Below, in pieces: positions 6,448 through 8,228 of a stretch of 8,228 nucleotides of DNA. The notes beneath the pieces were generated by a model that made no database searches, had not been told where the DNA came from, and worked only from the letters and a program-made list of their open reading frames with translations. The stretch lies in contig JADFUQ010000432.1 of the NCBI GenBank assembly GCA_015222065.1, forward strand, positions 1 to 8,228, written 5' to 3'. Each line of letters begins with the position of its first letter. Within the stretch, counting starts at the first letter, position 1. Position numbers and translations under genes: made by a program. Source of the stretch: Bacteroidota bacterium (GTDB lineage: Bacteria; Bacteroidota; Bacteroidia; Bacteroidales; VadinHA17).

Positions 6448-7455
6448 CTATTTTTTTATGGCAGCTGCCTGGTTGGCTGTGATAGCGACTAAGTTTACAA
6501 TATCACTAACAGAACATCCCCTTGAGAGATCGTTAATTGGTGCAGCCATACCTTGCAATACGGGTCCTACAGCCTCAGCATGTGCAAGGCGTTGCACAAG
6601 TTTATAAGCGATATTTCCTACTTCCATGGTTGGAAAAATAAGTACGTTGGCCTTTCCGGCGATTTCACTTGCCGGATCCTTCTTTTTAGCAATTGATTCT
6701 ATAATTGCAGTATCTGCCTGCATCTCACCATCTATTTTTAACGAAGGATCCATATTACGTGCAATACGAGTAGCTTCAACAACTTTATCAACCATTTCAT
6801 GTTTTGCACTACCCTTGGTGGAAAAGCTAAGCATGGCAACTCTTGGTTCGAAGCCAGCTATTGCCCTGGTAGTATTTGCAGTGGCAACAGCAATTTCAGC
6901 AAGTTCTTTATCTGAAGGGTCGGGATGGACAGCACAGTCAGCAAAAATAAGTATCCCATTCTCACCCAAGGTTTTATCTTTAAAGATCATTATAAAAGCA
7001 CCAGATACTACACTTATACCGGGCATGGTTTTTACGAACTGAAAAGCAGGCCTTAACACATCAGTAGTGGCATTTCTTGCGCCGGCAACCTCACCGTCAG
7101 CATCTCCATTCTTGATCATTAGTGTAGCAAGATAGAGTGGGTCTTCAATTAGCTTAAATGCATCATCACGCGTAAGACCTTTATGCTTTCTCAACTCAAC
7201 CATTGAATCAACATACTCAAGTTTCCCGGGATGGGTTACGGGATCAATAATTGTCGCATTCCTAATATTCATTAACCCTGATTTTTCTGCGGAACTTTCT
7301 ATATCTTCCCTTTTCCCAAGAAGAATTATGTTGGCAATTTTTTCTTTAATAAGGATATCTGCAGCTTTCAGTGTTCTTTCTTCTGTACCTTCGGGTAATA
7401 CAATCCTTTTGTTATTTTTTTTTGCTTTTTCCTTTATGACTTTAAGTAATTCCAC
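6448..7455 (-). CDS. pta: Phosphate acetyltransferase (GTG start)
   Basis: Pta converts acetyl-CoA and phosphate to acetyl phosphate and CoA, feeding AckA. The protein has 335 residues, the short single-domain form without the N-terminal DRTGG-type regulatory part of E. coli Pta. Visible blocks are LPEGTEERTL (20-29), DGEVAGARNATTDVLRPAFQ (120-139), ADCAVHPDPS (172-181), MLSFSTKGSA (208-217), DGEMQADTAI (242-251), LIFPTMEVGNIAYKL (272-286) and NDLSRGCSVSDIV (308-320). The last holds Ser311, Arg312 and Asp318, matching catalytic residues known in Methanosarcina Pta. The first codon is GTG (7455-7453); an in-frame TGA lies three codons upstream and no ATG is available at the N-terminus, so the start is secure. 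It is the first gene of the pta-hbd-like-ackA unit, behind a good promoter. The related malate-enzyme-fused and Ptb types are excluded by length and motifs. Confidence 0.96.
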   Translation of the reverse strand: MELLKVIKEKAKKNNKRIVLPEGTEERTLKAADILIKEKIANIILLGKREDIESSAEKSGLMNIRNATIIDPVTHPGKLEYVDSMVELRKHKGLTRDDAFKLIEDPLYLATLMIKNGDADGEVAGARNATTDVLRPAFQFVKTMPGISVVSGAFIMIFKDKTLGENGILIFADCAVHPDPSDKELAEIAVATANTTRAIAGFEPRVAMLSFSTKGSAKHEMVDKVVEATRIARNMDPSLKIDGEMQADTAIIESIAKKKDPASEIAGKANVLIFPTMEVGNIAYKLVQRLAHAEAVGPVLQGMAAPINDLSRGCSVSDIVNLVAITANQAAAIKK

Positions 7456-7494
7456 TGTATATCAGTATTTTATGCAAGAATTGTTTCTGTACTG

Positions 7495-7525
7495 CAAAGT
7501 TAATCAAAATTGCCTGTTTTTCTAA
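7495..7525 (-). promoter_or_regulatory. Bacteroidota-type promoter of the pta operon
   Basis: On the minus strand TAACTTTG (7502-7495) matches the -7 consensus TAnnTTTG perfectly. A TTAG (7525-7522) lies 19 bp upstream, a near match to the TTTG/TTG -33 box at the accepted 19-21 bp spacing. Transcription should begin near 7489-7492, giving a leader of roughly 35 bases before the GTG at 7455. This is the only promoter in the window with both boxes. Confidence 0.65.
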
Positions 7526-7535
7526 TTATTTCATT

Positions 7536-7549
7536 ATGACTATTGTCAT
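7536..7549. promoter_or_regulatory. Palindrome upstream of the pta promoter, possible operator
   Basis: ATGAC-TATT-GTCAT is a perfect 5-bp-arm palindrome. Outer ATT/AAT arms extend it with a 2-base bulge (7531-7555). It sits about 10 bp upstream of the proposed -33 box, where an activator of the CRP/FNR kind could bind, but it does not match the CRP or FNR consensus. The regulator is unknown. Confidence 0.3.
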
Positions 7550-7557
7550 GTAATGTC

Positions 7558-7599
7558 AAGGCAAAAGGCAGAAGGCAAAAGGCAAAAGGCAGAAGGCAG
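7558..7599 (+). repeat. Six-copy heptamer repeat, AAGGCAR type
   Basis: Six exact 7-bp units are visible: AAGGCAA, AAGGCAG, AAGGCAA, AAGGCAA, AAGGCAG, AAGGCAG. The reverse strand translates to a Leu-Pro-Phe-Ala-Phe-Cys periodic peptide that gene finders may call; it is an artefact of the repeat. The array lies about 60 bp upstream of the pta promoter -7 box. Confidence 0.85.
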
Positions 7600-7701
7600 A
7601 AGGGAAGAAAGAAGAGGTAAGTAAGATGAGTAGGTAAGTGGGTGGGTATTGGTTTGAAGTTTCGAAGCTGGAAGCTGGAAGGAATGAAGAGGGAAGAAGA
7701 A
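7600..7701 (+). repeat. Purine-rich C-poor tract with GAAGCTG heptamers
   Basis: This continues the AAGGCAR array as A/G/T-rich DNA with hardly any C. It includes variants of GGTAAGT and GGTGAGT words and two exact GAAGCTG heptamers (7664-7670 and 7671-7677), preceded by the weaker GAAGTTT. No reading frame of protein character was seen. Confidence 0.45.
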
Positions 7702-7762
7702 GTCATTAGGTAGTTATTAAGTAGTCATTAGGTGGTCATTAAGTAATCATTAGGCAGTTATT
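7702..7762 (+). repeat. 11-bp tandem repeat, 5.5 copies
   Basis: The units are GTCATTAGGTA, GTTATTAAGTA, GTCATTAGGTG, GTCATTAAGTA, ATCATTAGGCA, then a half unit GTTATT. The period is close to one helical turn, so equivalent bases would face the same side of the DNA. Units alternate between AGG and AAG at the same position, which hints at a 22-bp higher-order unit. The function is unknown. Confidence 0.8.
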
Positions 7763-7767
7763 CTTGA

Positions 7768-7972
7768 GCACCTAAGGTGCGTAAGCAATAGCCCCGGGTA
7801 AGCGCAACATCACCCGGGGGACAGGTTAGTCATAGTAAACACGCCGGAACTATCGGTTTTTATTAGTAGCATTATCGTTTAATCCGGCGTATAGGGAAAT
7901 ACAAATCAGAGCAGTTGCAAACCCTGAAGGTGGTTTTATTGGCAGGTTGTTTCCATTGAAGACCTTCCTGCG
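7768..7972. other. GC-richer block of consecutive hairpins, candidate element or ncRNA
   Basis: This block differs in composition from the surrounding DNA and has no long reading frame. It holds GCACCT-A-AGGTGC (7768-7780), CCCCGGGT/ACCCGGGG with a 12-base loop (7792-7799 and 7812-7819), and ACGCCGGA/TCCGGCGT (7841-7848 and 7883-7890, 34-base loop). It also has GAAGGT/ACCTTC (7926-7931 and 7962-7967), which interleaves with GCAGG/CCTGC (7942-7946 and 7967-7971). It could be a dispersed palindromic element, a remnant of a mobile element, or a structured RNA. I cannot assign it to a known family. Confidence 0.5.
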
Positions 7973-8003
7973 TTGGAATTTTATTTTTCTTCTAAGAACT
8001 TTT

Positions 8004-8026
8004 GATTTCTTTTGTATGAAGAAATC
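8004..8026. repeat. 8-bp-arm hairpin
   Basis: GATTTCTT (8004-8011) and AAGAAATC (8019-8026) are perfect complements around a 7-base loop. Flanking T and A runs extend the stem with one bulge. No T-run follows on either strand, so it is not called a terminator. It may mark the right edge of the hairpin-rich block. Confidence 0.45.
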
Positions 8027-8049
8027 GAAAATAGGAAAAGGAAGAAAAT

Positions 8050-8071
8050 GGTGAGAGATGAGTTGTGAGAG
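8050..8071 (+). repeat. Second copy of the GTGAGAG/ATGAGTT heptamer tract
   Basis: Bases 8050-8069 are identical to 151-170 over 20 bp (GGTGAGAGATGAGTTGTGAG). The phase is GTGAGAG (8051-8057), ATGAGTT (8058-8064), GTGAGAG (8065-8071). The two copies lie almost at opposite ends of the window, in the same orientation. Confidence 0.75.
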
Positions 8072-8117
8072 AGGTTTGTGGTTTGTGACAACATGACACT
8101 AATTATTATTATTCTGC

Positions 8118-8125
8118 TAATTTTG
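8118..8125 (+). promoter_or_regulatory. Possible -7 box for the gene starting at 8175
   Basis: TAATTTTG matches TAnnTTTG and lies about 50 bp before the ATG at 8175. No TTG or TTTG occurs at the required 19-21 bp upstream; the nearest TTTG is 32 bp away. The call therefore rests on one box only. Confidence 0.25.
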
Positions 8126-8174
8126 ATTTTATCCCCAGTAATTGATTTATTATTTTAGCCGAAAATTTTACTAT

Positions 8175-8228
8175 ATGGATCCTGCTATTTTGACCAGTCA
8201 GCTTGAAACCCTTGCCGGATTACTGGAT
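8175..8228 (+). CDS. Probable start of an unidentified gene, cut by the window end
   Basis: An ATG opens a frame that runs to the window edge: MDPAILTSQLETLAGLLD (18 residues). The stretch looks like an amphipathic helix and has ordinary codon use, in contrast with the repeat-rich DNA before it. No Shine-Dalgarno site is visible, as for the other genes here. The frame is also open a short way upstream, but this is the only nearby ATG. Eighteen residues are too few to name a family. Confidence 0.4.
   Translation, partial: MDPAILTSQLETLAGLLD

Noticed and set aside
7500..7706. Minus-strand 68-codon frame with a periodic Leu-Pro-Phe-Ala-Phe-Cys peptide
   Set aside because: It is the translation of the AAGGCAR heptamer array, covers the pta promoter, and has no protein-like composition.
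7558..7762. CRISPR array
   Set aside because: The units are 7 and 11 bp and directly adjacent, with no spacers and no cas genes nearby.

Overview
The window looks like chromosomal DNA of an anaerobic, fermentative member of the Bacteroidota, possibly Bacteroidales or Marinilabiliales. The DNA is AT-rich. No start codon has a convincing GGAGG-type Shine-Dalgarno sequence. The best promoter has a Bacteroidota-type TAnnTTTG -7 box. One gene encodes a secreted beta-barrel-like protein ending in Phe, and the intergenic DNA is full of short degenerate tandem repeats. The phylum is inferred from these traits together; genus cannot be read from the sequence.

Layout: 1-350 is non-coding repeat-rich DNA. 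A minus-strand gene for a small secreted, probably outer-membrane, protein follows (351-920). A plus-strand short-chain dehydrogenase/reductase (1192-1902) diverges from it. From 7455 down to 1974 the minus strand carries an acyl-phosphate fermentation cluster, in transcription order: phosphate acetyltransferase (pta, GTG start), a 3-hydroxyacyl-CoA dehydrogenase-like protein, acetate kinase (ackA), a 224-252 bp repeat-filled gap, phosphate butyryltransferase (ptb) and butyrate kinase (buk). From 7456 to 8174 there is about 720 bp without a gene, holding the pta promoter, several tandem repeats and a hairpin-rich GC-richer block. A probable new plus-strand gene starts at 8175 and leaves the window.

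Together Pta-AckA and Ptb-Buk turn acetyl-CoA and butyryl-CoA (or branched-chain acyl-CoA) into acids with ATP formation through acyl phosphates. The dehydrogenase would link this to NAD(P)H use in C4 acyl-CoA formation. However, it has Thr where the family has a catalytic Asn, so its activity is uncertain. Thiolase, crotonase and butyryl-CoA dehydrogenase genes are not in the window.

The most unusual structure is a pair of 110-bp inverted repeats (1032-1141 and 3974-4083, 100 of 110 positions identical by hand alignment). They enclose the SDR gene, buk and ptb, and each ends exactly at an inward-facing ATG. One of these is the likely true ptb start. A second theme is intergenic tandem repeats of unrelated sequence that mostly share a 7-bp period. 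I see no definite new defence or mobile system.
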